Positions 22,627 through 30,353 of a DNA stretch of 64,000 nt are shown one piece after another (the first letter of the stretch is position 1; each line of letters opens with the position of its first letter). The stretch comes from Pseudalkalibacillus sp052246725 (GTDB lineage Bacteria; Bacillota; Bacilli; Bacillales; Fictibacillaceae), in NCBI GenBank assembly GCA_052246725.1, contig JBQQCL010000003.1; one strand, 5' to 3'. The notes under the pieces were generated by a model. The model was given only the letters and a program-made list of their open reading frames with translations. It was not told the DNA's origin and ran no database searches. The position numbers and the translations under genes are program-made.

Positions 22627-25600
22627 TCAGCTTGCTTGTTCTGCTGCTTCTTCCTCTTTCTTCTGTTTCTTTTTCCTTCTGAAGATTCGTCTGAATCCTC
22701 TGCCGATGTCGCTGTACAACATATAAACAGCTGGAATCAAGACGAGCGTAATCATCGTTGCAAACAACAATCCAGAAATGACGACGATAGCAAGCGGCGC
22801 TTGATACCCGCCAGAAGCCCCTGTCGCAAACGCTAACGGCATCATTGCCCCAGCTGTCGTCAAGGTCGTCATGAAGATTGGACGCATACGATTTTTACCA
22901 GCCTCAACAAGGGCTTCAGCCGCATTATACCCTGCATTCCGCAACTGTTTCGTACGATCGATCAGCAAAATTGCATTGTTCAACACAATTCCTATAAGCA
23001 TGATGACTCCCATGCCCGACATCGTACTCAGCTCGCTCTGTGTAATGAACAAGCCGAGGATGACACCTACAACCGTCATTGGAATCACTGACATGACAAC
23101 AAGCGGGTGTGCAAGATTGTTGAACTGGATCGCCATGACCACATACACTAAGAAAATCGCAATAGCCAGGATCATAACCATCTCTTGAATCAATTCCTGC
23201 TGTTGTTCTAAATCTCCAGCAGCGGCTACGGTATAGCCAGAAGACGAATCATAAGACTCGATCACTTTTTGCACGTCACGATTGATGGATCCTAGATCGC
23301 GCCCTTCAATATCCGCTTGGATCGTGACGAAACGTTCTCCATCCACATGCGAAATCTGATTCGGCACTCCAACCGTCTCAAACTCTACATATTTTGAAAG
23401 TTTCTCCATCCCGACAGGTGTCGGAATCTCCAAGTCAAGCAGATCGGCTTCAGTCGTTAGCTTTTCATTGATCGCCAATTTGATCGGGATCATTTCGCCA
23501 CCACTATCCATCTCACCGACCGGCATTTCCATCGATAATTGCTGGATCGATTGTTTGATCTGCTGAGACGTCAATCCATCTTCTTCTATCGCCTCTTCCT
23601 TCAACAGAATTTGTTGCTCTTGAGATTGTCGTTCATTCGTACTTGTAACAGCGACAATCCCTTCAATTTTGCTCAATTCCTTTTTCAAATCCTCTGAAAT
23701 CAACGCAAGCTCTTCAAAATTTTCCCCTTTTACATTGATCTGTACTGGAGATCCTCCACCGGCCGTCATCGCATTATCGACACTTTTAATCGGAAAATCT
23801 TCAGTCATTTCGCGAAGGGTTTTCAAAATATCCTCATTAACTTCCTTCTGCTCTCGAGTTATTTCGTCACCTTTGGTCATGTTGATCGGGGCAAAGAACA
23901 TATTCCCATTATCAATCACGTAATGGCTCTCCACATCCCGTACAGCAGACAACCGGTCATTCATCTCTTCCACGATTGCCCTGCGATCATCTAGATCAAC
24001 ACCTGGTTCAAGATTGATCGCCAATTCAGCATAACGGTTGAGGACATCCGGCATGATTGTCATAGGGATCTTTGTCACCAAAAGCAATGATCCAATAAGC
24101 ACGACGAAAAACAAACCGATCATCCCAAAGCGGTTGCGTTTTTTCTTCGCCATCCAGCCCACTGTCTTACCGTATCTTTTGATTAAAAAGCCCTCTTTAC
24201 GATGCGTGCGATTCTTTTTCAAACGTAAAAAGTTCTCCGAAAGTGCAGGGATCAATGTGAAAGCGATAAGCACCGAGCTGATCAGTGTGGCTGCCACCAC
24301 AACAGAAAGGATGATCATGAACTTACCTACTTCGCCACCCATCAGACCGACTGGCAGGAACACCACAATCGTCGTAAGCATTGAGGCGAATACTGCTGTC
24401 GCAACCTCTCTGGTCCCTTGCAATACGGCTTGCACATTCTCTAGTCCCTGCTCTTTCTTGCTGTAGATCGATTCTAGTATGACGATTGAGGAGTCGACCA
24501 TCATTCCGATTCCTAAACCGAGTGCAATCAGGCTTAGCATGTTGAAGCTGTAATCCAACAGCCACATTGATAAAAATGTCAGTAGGATCGACGTCGGTAT
24601 GGACAGGCCGATGATGACCGTCGCTCTGATGTTACGCAGGAACAACAATAGGATTGCAAGTGCGACAATTGCTCCGATGATAATATTGTCCGTGACCCCA
24701 CTGATGGAATCCTCCACATAGTCTGATAAAGCGATGACTTCATTCATTTCAAAGCCTTGCACCAGACCCTCATCTCGGATATCAGCAACCTCTGCACGGA
24801 TCGCTTCCGTCATTTCAATTTGAGTGACATCAGAGACGCGCCCTACCTGTATAAAAACAAATTCATTCGATCCTTCTTTCCAAACGGAAGAAGTATTCTC
24901 GATTGGTTGAACCTTGATATCTGCAAACGTATCCAACGTTTCAACACCGTTAGCCGTTGGAATACGCAGTTTCTGCATATCCTCCACATTCGTGAAAGTA
25001 GTGTCCCAGCGGAGTGTCGGCTGACTCTCTTCCTCAGAAAAAGCACCGAGGGAAGCCTCGGAATTTTCATTTTGGATGATTCCTAGAATCTGTGACGGAT
25101 CCAGCTGGTATTCTAGTAATTTATCACGATCCAGCTCAATCAATACTTCGTTCTCTTCAAGACCCATGAAAGCCACTTCACGGACTTCCGGCAACGCCTC
25201 AAGACGCGGCTTAAGGGTTTCCTTTGCAAACATCGTCATTTCTTCCATCGGACCATCAGAAAGATCCATGTAATATTCAAATGGTTGATTTGTAGACATC
25301 TTATAGGTAAGGATTTCTTCAGCACCAGTCAGTTCTGGTTTCATAGAGTTGACCGCTGATTCGACTTCGCGATACACTTCATCCCCACGGCCGCTTTCAA
25401 ATGTCATCTGGAGACTCGCTCTTCCGATATTGGTCGTAGAATTGACTTCCTCTACTCCCTCGATTCCCGAAAGCCTTTGTTCAACCGGATTCGTAATCAT
25501 CCGCTCCACTTCAGAAGCATTCATCTCTCCAGCCATGACATCAATGAACGCTCCATCGAAGTCAACCGGAGGCATCAGCTCTTTATCTAGCTTGATCGTT

Positions 25601-25683
25601 GCGAAACTTCCAGTAATAAGTACGAAAATGAATAACAATGCAACGATGATCTTACGTTTCAATAATAACTGCAGCAACCTCAT
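22627..25683 (-). CDS. RND-superfamily efflux transporter (AcrB/SwrC type)
   Basis: Proton-driven membrane exporter; in B. subtilis the SwrC (YerP) homologue gives surfactin and detergent resistance. ATG 25683 has GGGGGAG five bases upstream. It has the RND layout: one N-terminal helix (KIIVALLFIFVLITGSFATI), a large extracellular loop (residues 35-335), six spans with GLGIGMMVDSSIVILESIYS (motif with the proton-relay Asp), a second loop and the last six spans with MIGIVLNNAILLIDRTKQLR. Length 1018. No membrane-fusion protein gene is adjacent, as usual for Gram-positive RND pumps. Confidence 0.93.
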   Translation of the reverse strand: MRLLQLLLKRKIIVALLFIFVLITGSFATIKLDKELMPPVDFDGAFIDVMAGEMNASEVERMITNPVEQRLSGIEGVEEVNSTTNIGRASLQMTFESGRGDEVYREVESAVNSMKPELTGAEEILTYKMSTNQPFEYYMDLSDGPMEEMTMFAKETLKPRLEALPEVREVAFMGLEENEVLIELDRDKLLEYQLDPSQILGIIQNENSEASLGAFSEEESQPTLRWDTTFTNVEDMQKLRIPTANGVETLDTFADIKVQPIENTSSVWKEGSNEFVFIQVGRVSDVTQIEMTEAIRAEVADIRDEGLVQGFEMNEVIALSDYVEDSISGVTDNIIIGAIVALAILLLFLRNIRATVIIGLSIPTSILLTFLSMWLLDYSFNMLSLIALGLGIGMMVDSSIVILESIYSKKEQGLENVQAVLQGTREVATAVFASMLTTIVVFLPVGLMGGEVGKFMIILSVVVAATLISSVLIAFTLIPALSENFLRLKKNRTHRKEGFLIKRYGKTVGWMAKKKRNRFGMIGLFFVVLIGSLLLVTKIPMTIMPDVLNRYAELAINLEPGVDLDDRRAIVEEMNDRLSAVRDVESHYVIDNGNMFFAPINMTKGDEITREQKEVNEDILKTLREMTEDFPIKSVDNAMTAGGGSPVQINVKGENFEELALISEDLKKELSKIEGIVAVTSTNERQSQEQQILLKEEAIEEDGLTSQQIKQSIQQLSMEMPVGEMDSGGEMIPIKLAINEKLTTEADLLDLEIPTPVGMEKLSKYVEFETVGVPNQISHVDGERFVTIQADIEGRDLGSINRDVQKVIESYDSSSGYTVAAAGDLEQQQELIQEMVMILAIAIFLVYVVMAIQFNNLAHPLVVMSVIPMTVVGVILGLFITQSELSTMSGMGVIMLIGIVLNNAILLIDRTKQLRNAGYNAAEALVEAGKNRMRPIFMTTLTTAGAMMPLAFATGASGGYQAPLAIVVISGLLFATMITLVLIPAVYMLYSDIGRGFRRIFRRKKKQKKEEEAAEQAS

Positions 25684-26080
25684 ATGTTCTCCCCCAAACC
25701 CATACATTTTTCATATTTTTCCATTAATAAGGTCTATTGTAATACTTTTGTATTATACAAACAACAATAAGTAGTATATTTAAGGAAAAATTAAGATATA
25801 CTTCAAAAAAGAGCTTGCTAGAAAAATAGCAAGCTCTCTGATAACATTTTCATTTATTTTGTTACCTTTTACCTGATCATTCGGATAGCCACTCACTTCA
25901 AACGTTTCATCCTTAGTATGAGAGAATGCACCTGCAGAAGCCTTTCTCCACAACAACTGCTTTCACACAAAATTTAATAATTCATTGATTATCCCTGCCG
26001 CATCCCTGTCCGGAAATAAATCATGAATTCCTCATTCTCAGATAAGGGTCGACAGTAAGCCGAACCTTCAAATCATATGG
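25684..26080. other. Intergenic gap with one terminator, no supported gene
   Basis: About 400 bases between the RND gene and the aldehyde dehydrogenase. The left part holds the AT-rich RND promoter region. Apart from the terminator at 25805-25836, the right part has no convincing open frame or repeat. Confidence 0.5.
25805..25836 (-). terminator. Terminator of the 26.1-30.0 kb operon
   Basis: Perfect 9-bp stem GAGCTTGCT / AGCAAGCTC with an 8-base loop and six T on the minus strand, about 245 bases after the aldehyde dehydrogenase stop. Confidence 0.8.
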
Positions 26081-27541
26081 TTATCGTTTGATGAATACTG
26101 TTTTGGTGGATGTAAAGAACTCTTTTGCTGCTTGTCCTTGTTCACGTGAATGGGAGCTCGACTCCTTCATCCCGCCGAATGGCGCTTGTAGTTCGACCCC
26201 GGCTGTTTCCGCATTGACACGGACCAGTCCCGCCTCGATTTCATCTACAAAGTCAAGTATATTACTGATATTCTCTGTATAGATCGAAGCACTCAAGCCA
26301 AACTTGACATCATTCGCCAGTTTAAACGCCTCTTCTAAGGAATCAGCCTTGATCAAAGCAAGGACTGGACCAAAGATTTCTTCCTGTCCGATGATCATTC
26401 TGGAATCCACATCCTCAAATACGGTCGGTTCTACAAAATAACCATTTTCCAATCCGTCTGGCCGCTTTCCGCCGAATAGCAGTTTTGCGCCTTCTTCTTT
26501 CCCTTTTTGAATGTATGAGAGGACGTTGTACAGTTGAGACTCGCTTACACTGGGTCCCATCCAAGTTCCTTCTTTACTTCCATCCCCGACTTTCAATTTT
26601 TCCACTTCTTCCAGCAATTTTTCTTTGAATTCATCGTACACTTCGGATTGGACGATTACTCTGCTCGTCGCTGTGCATTTCTGCCCTGTAGAACGTAATC
26701 CACCACTGATCGTCCCTTCCACAGCAAGGTCCAGATTGGCGTCATTCGCGATTATGACAGGATTCTTCCCGCCCATTTCCAGCTGGAATTTCGCTCCTCT
26801 TGCCACAGCGCCTTCCGCGACCAGTTTCCCAGTCTCATTTGATCCTGTGAACGTCAGCCCTTTCACATCCGGGTGATTGATGATCCGATGTCCTACGACC
26901 GATCCTCTTCCGTTTACCACATTGAGGACTCCTTTAGGAAAACCGGCTTCATGGAAGCATTCCATCACTTTTGTCGTCGTGACAGCCGTCTCCTGTGCTG
27001 GTTTGAGGACCACCGTATTCCCATAGATCAACGCAGGTGCTGTTTTCCACATCGGAATCGCTGCGGGGAAGTTCCAAGGAGTAATGATCCCGACAACTCC
27101 AAGTGGAACCCGCGTGGTGTACATCAGAGCATCGGGATCGGTAGAGGGAATGACATCCCCGACGCTTCTCAATCCCTCCCCTGCATAATAACGGAGGATT
27201 GCCACTCCTCTAGCAGTCTCCCCTTTGGCTTCAGGGAAGGTCTTCCCCATTTCTTTCGTCATCGTTTCAGCGATTTCATCGATCCTGCTTTCAAGGATGT
27301 TCGCTGCTTGATACAAGTACTCTCCTCGTTTGGCGCCCGTCAGCTTTTTCCATCCCTTGCCGGCCCGTTTGGCAGCGTAGACAGCCTTATCGACATCCTC
27401 CTCAGAAGAAAGCTGGTACGTCCCGACAATCTCTGACGTGTTTGCAGGGTTATAGCTTTTTTCCGCTTTGTTCGTTTCCGTGCTGACCCATTCACCATCC
27501 ACATAGTTCAAATAATCCTTTACAATTGTTTCTGTCGCCAT
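26081..27541 (-). CDS. 2,5-dioxopentanoate (alpha-ketoglutarate semialdehyde) dehydrogenase, YcbD-like
   Basis: Oxidises 2,5-dioxopentanoate to 2-oxoglutarate, the last step of oxidative pentose and hexarate routes, in the cytosol. The protein follows B. subtilis YcbD closely along its length from memory: TMTKEMGKTFPEAKGETARG, PSTDPDALMYTTRVPLGVVG, FTGSNETGK, catalytic Glu in FQLEMGGKNPVI, catalytic Cys in STGQKCTATSRVIVQS, and VRVNAETAGVELQAPFGGMK. I prefer the ATG at 27541, though a GTG six bases up also has a purine tract. It lies 91 bases after the UxaA-family gene; neighbours (UxaA dehydratase, KdaD-like dehydratase) support the assignment. Confidence 0.88.
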   Translation of the reverse strand: MATETIVKDYLNYVDGEWVSTETNKAEKSYNPANTSEIVGTYQLSSEEDVDKAVYAAKRAGKGWKKLTGAKRGEYLYQAANILESRIDEIAETMTKEMGKTFPEAKGETARGVAILRYYAGEGLRSVGDVIPSTDPDALMYTTRVPLGVVGIITPWNFPAAIPMWKTAPALIYGNTVVLKPAQETAVTTTKVMECFHEAGFPKGVLNVVNGRGSVVGHRIINHPDVKGLTFTGSNETGKLVAEGAVARGAKFQLEMGGKNPVIIANDANLDLAVEGTISGGLRSTGQKCTATSRVIVQSEVYDEFKEKLLEEVEKLKVGDGSKEGTWMGPSVSESQLYNVLSYIQKGKEEGAKLLFGGKRPDGLENGYFVEPTVFEDVDSRMIIGQEEIFGPVLALIKADSLEEAFKLANDVKFGLSASIYTENISNILDFVDEIEAGLVRVNAETAGVELQAPFGGMKESSSHSREQGQAAKEFFTSTKTVFIKR

Positions 27542-27632
27542 TCTCACTACCATCCTTTCTTTTCATTGATTTAACTGACTCTGCTCAAAATTCACTTAAG
27601 AACTCATTATCATCTTTTGACAAAGCCAATCA

Positions 27633-28802
27633 TCAAAAGGTAGGTCCGATTCTCCAGATACCGAAATCATGCTGCTTCAAGATTTCCGATTTAGTCTTCT
27701 TTCCAGCACATGTCTGTGTGATTTCCTCCATGATTCGCTGTCCGACTTCATCGACTGTTTCTTTTCCCTCTATGATAGTACCGGCATTCAAATCGACATT
27801 TTCAGCCATACTTTCGTACATCGTAGTATTTGTCGATATCTTGATGACTGGTGCAATCGGAGAGCCGGTAGGTGTCCCACGTCCACTTGTAAACAGGATG
27901 ATCTGGGCTCCGCCTGCCACCATCCCTGTCAACTGTTCGATATCATGACCTGGAGTATCCATCCAGACGAGGCCTTTTTTCGTTGGCTGTTCTGCATAAT
28001 TGACCAGTTCTTGCAAAGCGCGGCTTCCTGCTTTGGTCGCGGCACCAAGCGATTTTTCCTCCAGAGTCGATAAACCGCCTTTGACATTTCCAGGACTCGG
28101 GTTTCCTGTCCGGATATCTACACCCATACGGATTGCCCTGTTTTCCATCGCCTCGATGACTTCATAGACACGTTTTGAGACATGATCATCCACCGCCCTC
28201 TCTGCTAGCAGGTGTTCCGCTCCGATCAATTCTGTCGTTTCTGCAAGAATCGCCGTACCCCCGCGATCCACAATCATATCACTTACGGTGCCGACCGCCG
28301 GATTCGCTGATAACCCTGAACATGCATCTGATCCCCCACATTCAGTTCCTATGATCAATTCACTGAAATCAAACGGGACTAACTGTTCCATAGATGCTTC
28401 CTGTACCATTTTTACTGCGGCCTTTGCTCCCTCGGCTATCGCAGTAAGTGTCCCACCATGATCCTGGATCGAGACGACTTCGACCGGTTTACCGCTTTCC
28501 CTGATATCATCCGCCACGCTTCTTGCTTGATGTGTTTCACATCCCAATCCCAGAACGACAACACCATACACATTTGGATTTTTCCCCATCCCAGCATAAG
28601 TACGGAATGTTTGTTCATAATCCACCCCGACCTGGGCACAGCCATGTTGATGGATGAATGTGACGGTCCCATCCACCAATTCGGTAATCCGTTGGGCAGC
28701 CTGTGTCGCACAAGTGATCGTGGGTAAAATAAGGACGTGATTGCGTATTCCGATATGGCCATCGGGGCGCCTATAGCCCATGAGTTGCATGTTTTCGGCC
28801 AA
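27633..28802 (-). CDS. UxaA-family sugar-acid dehydratase, large subunit
   Basis: Large chain of the altronate/galactarate dehydratase family, which removes water from aldonates or aldarates, usually with iron. It has GYRRPDGHIGIRNHVLILP at the N-terminus, HQHGCAQVG, LGLGCETHQ, IGTECGGSDACSGLSANPA with conserved Cys, and LFTSGRGTPTGSPIAPVIKI. About 390 residues lacking the SAF domain, which is in the separate gene upstream. The TTG at 28802 has AGGTGAT five bases upstream; a GTG at 28811 is the alternative. The genes overlap by about 30 bases. SuyB (sulfolactate lyase) is a homologue, but the neighbours favour a sugar-acid substrate, likely a pentonate. Confidence 0.85.
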   Translation of the reverse strand: MAENMQLMGYRRPDGHIGIRNHVLILPTITCATQAAQRITELVDGTVTFIHQHGCAQVGVDYEQTFRTYAGMGKNPNVYGVVVLGLGCETHQARSVADDIRESGKPVEVVSIQDHGGTLTAIAEGAKAAVKMVQEASMEQLVPFDFSELIIGTECGGSDACSGLSANPAVGTVSDMIVDRGGTAILAETTELIGAEHLLAERAVDDHVSKRVYEVIEAMENRAIRMGVDIRTGNPSPGNVKGGLSTLEEKSLGAATKAGSRALQELVNYAEQPTKKGLVWMDTPGHDIEQLTGMVAGGAQIILFTSGRGTPTGSPIAPVIKISTNTTMYESMAENVDLNAGTIIEGKETVDEVGQRIMEEITQTCAGKKTKSEILKQHDFGIWRIGPTF

Positions 28803-29088
28803 TCTTATCACCTCTTCCTCTCTTTCCTTCTAAATTATGGATATGGACATGTTCTCCGATCTGGATGTCACTGGAGGCAACACCGATCACTTCACCATAT
28901 TTCTTGACGTCTTCACCTTGTTGAATCGTTTTGACAGCGAATTTATGACCGAACTCTATGTCTTCATGCAATTCGATCGACACAGTCCCTCCATTGATCC
29001 GCAGAACAACAGTCGCTCCTTTCTCCAAAGGCTCTAACGCCACTGCTACGGTATCAATCGGTTTCATCATTAATGCTTGCCCGTTCAT
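28771..29088 (-). CDS. UxaA-family dehydratase, small (SAF-domain) subunit
   Basis: 105 residues forming the SAF domain that in single-chain UxaA or GarD precedes the catalytic part. Characteristic features are IDTVAVALEPLEKG, GHKFAVKTIQQGEDVKKYGEVIG and the terminal HVHIHNLEGKRGRGD. GGGAGG precedes the ATG. It starts 23 bases after the KdaD-like gene and overlaps the large-subunit start, so the two chains are made together. Confidence 0.87.
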   Translation of the reverse strand: MNGQALMMKPIDTVAVALEPLEKGATVVLRINGGTVSIELHEDIEFGHKFAVKTIQQGEDVKKYGEVIGVASSDIQIGEHVHIHNLEGKRGRGDKIGRKHATHGL

Positions 29089-29111
29089 CTGTGCATTCCT
29101 CCCTGAACAAG

Positions 29112-30014
29112 TTAAGACACGATGGATTGATGTCCGACCTGACTTTTGACTGGATTTTTCAACAACCCGATTCCGGGAATCTCAATTTCTACCTGATCCC
29201 CATCATTCAATGTGAATTCATTTGGGGGGACGATACATGTACCGGTCAACAGTACTGTTCCAGGGAACACGACATTGTCTTTCACAAGATAATCGGTCAA
29301 TTCATTCAATTTACGTTTCAATTGACTGACCTTTGCTGAATCTTCAAAAACCAGGTTTTCATTCCGGTAGATACGGCAGATGATCTTGAATTCATACGGA
29401 TTTTTTACGGTCTCTGCCAAACGGATCGAAGGGCCGATCGAGCAGGAATTTTTCCAGATTTTAGCCTGTGGTAAATACAATGGATTTTCCCCTTCAATAT
29501 CCCTGCAACTCATGTCATTTCCGATGGTATAGGCCAGGATGGAGCCATCAGAATCAAGGACTAAACCCAGCTCTGGTTCTGGGATCTGCCAATCTGAATC
29601 GCTGCGCAAATAGATCGGTTCGTCCGTTCCAATCGTCCGATCGACAGTTGATTTGAAGAAAATTTCAGGTCGATCTGCATCATAAACCTTATCGTAAAAC
29701 GTATCTGCATCCAGCTTCCCACCTGTCGCCTCATAATTTCTCGCTTCCTTTGAACGCATATACGTAACGCCAGACGCCCACACTTCCCTTGCTTCGATTG
29801 GAACCAACAGGCTGAGTTCCGTTATATCGCGGATAAGAGGGTCCTCTTTAGATACGACGATATTAACAAGATCAAGAGGCCTTTTTTGTCGTTTCTTCGA
29901 TTCTTCAAGAAGATCCAGAAAACTATGATATGGTAATCTGTAAACCTTATTTTCATCTGTTACGGCCCCTAATGCCGGTGTATCTTGATCATTTACAAAG
30001 CGGATGATTCTCAT
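29112..30014 (-). CDS. 2-dehydro-3-deoxy-D-arabinonate dehydratase-like (FAH superfamily, KdaD type)
   Basis: Predicted to dehydrate 2-keto-3-deoxy-pentonate to 2,5-dioxopentanoate, feeding the adjacent dehydrogenase. The 300-residue protein follows the KdaD branch of the fumarylacetoacetase fold: ASGVTYMRSKEARNYEATGG, VYDADRPEIFFKSTVDRTIG, PEPELGLVLDSDGSILAYT (metal Glu residues), NDMSCRDIEGENPLYLPQAK and TGTCIVPPNEFTLNDGD. GGAGG is six bases before the ATG. First gene of the operon; a 17-bp palindrome lies 16 bases upstream. The family also contains other keto-acid hydratases, so the exact stereochemistry is inferred from neighbours. Confidence 0.87.
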   Translation of the reverse strand: MRIIRFVNDQDTPALGAVTDENKVYRLPYHSFLDLLEESKKRQKRPLDLVNIVVSKEDPLIRDITELSLLVPIEAREVWASGVTYMRSKEARNYEATGGKLDADTFYDKVYDADRPEIFFKSTVDRTIGTDEPIYLRSDSDWQIPEPELGLVLDSDGSILAYTIGNDMSCRDIEGENPLYLPQAKIWKNSCSIGPSIRLAETVKNPYEFKIICRIYRNENLVFEDSAKVSQLKRKLNELTDYLVKDNVVFPGTVLLTGTCIVPPNEFTLNDGDQVEIEIPGIGLLKNPVKSQVGHQSIVS

Positions 30015-30029
30015 TATTGACCTCCATTT

Positions 30030-30046
30030 GTTTTATATTATAAAAC
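30030..30046. promoter_or_regulatory. Perfect palindrome GTTTTATATTATAAAAC, candidate operator
   Basis: An odd-length palindrome (8-bp arms, central base) directly before the ribosome site of the KdaD-like gene, including a TATAAT on the minus strand. It fits an operator overlapping the -10 box. No regulator gene for this operon is adjacent. Confidence 0.55.
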
Positions 30047-30058
30047 CGCATTCTTTTA

Positions 30059-30202
30059 TTATAGGTATGGTGCAGTGCATACTTCCCTTTCACCTAAAAT
30101 GAATATCTGCTGGTAAGCCCCTTTCGGGGATACTACTTCGCCGCTCTGTTTCAATCGGCTGACCACGTTTTCCAATGTGCCCTTTGTCCGAGCTGCAGGC
30201 AT
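30059..30202 (-). pseudogene. Possible gene remnant (C-terminal fragment, 47 codons)
   Basis: A minus-strand frame MPAARTKGTLENVVSRLKQS..KGAYQQIFILGERE ends with TAA at 30059. The composition is protein-like and could be a winged-helix tail, but there is no ribosome site. It might be what is left of a lost regulator of the sugar-acid operon. Speculative. Confidence 0.25.
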
Positions 30203-30212
30203 TGACAAGAAT

Positions 30213-30294
30213 AGAGGACACCAGAGACGTTATTTGCAGAAATTCTTGATAAACCACTAGCCTCTTACACCAAATAACGGATTGGATGTCCTCT
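30213..30294. repeat. 82-bp inverted repeat with AGAGGACA / TGTCCTCT ends
   Basis: AGAGGACA at 30213 and TGTCCTCT at 30287 form the ends; inside, CGTTATTTG pairs with CAAATAACG. A related single arm occurs at about 8861. It lies in the gap between the two operons and may act as a terminator for the 30354-39320 operon, because TTTTCAAA follows on the plus side only. It resembles a small MITE-like element. Confidence 0.6.
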
Positions 30295-30353
30295 TTTCAA
30301 ATCAAACCATTTTTTCATAAATAAAGGAATAATGTCTTTATCTTTGATTTAGG

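Noticed and set aside
27633..29088. SuyAB sulfolactate lyase
   Set aside because: Homologous to the UxaA pair, but the KdaD-like and dioxopentanoate dehydrogenase neighbours fit a sugar acid better; no sulfite or sulfonate genes seen.
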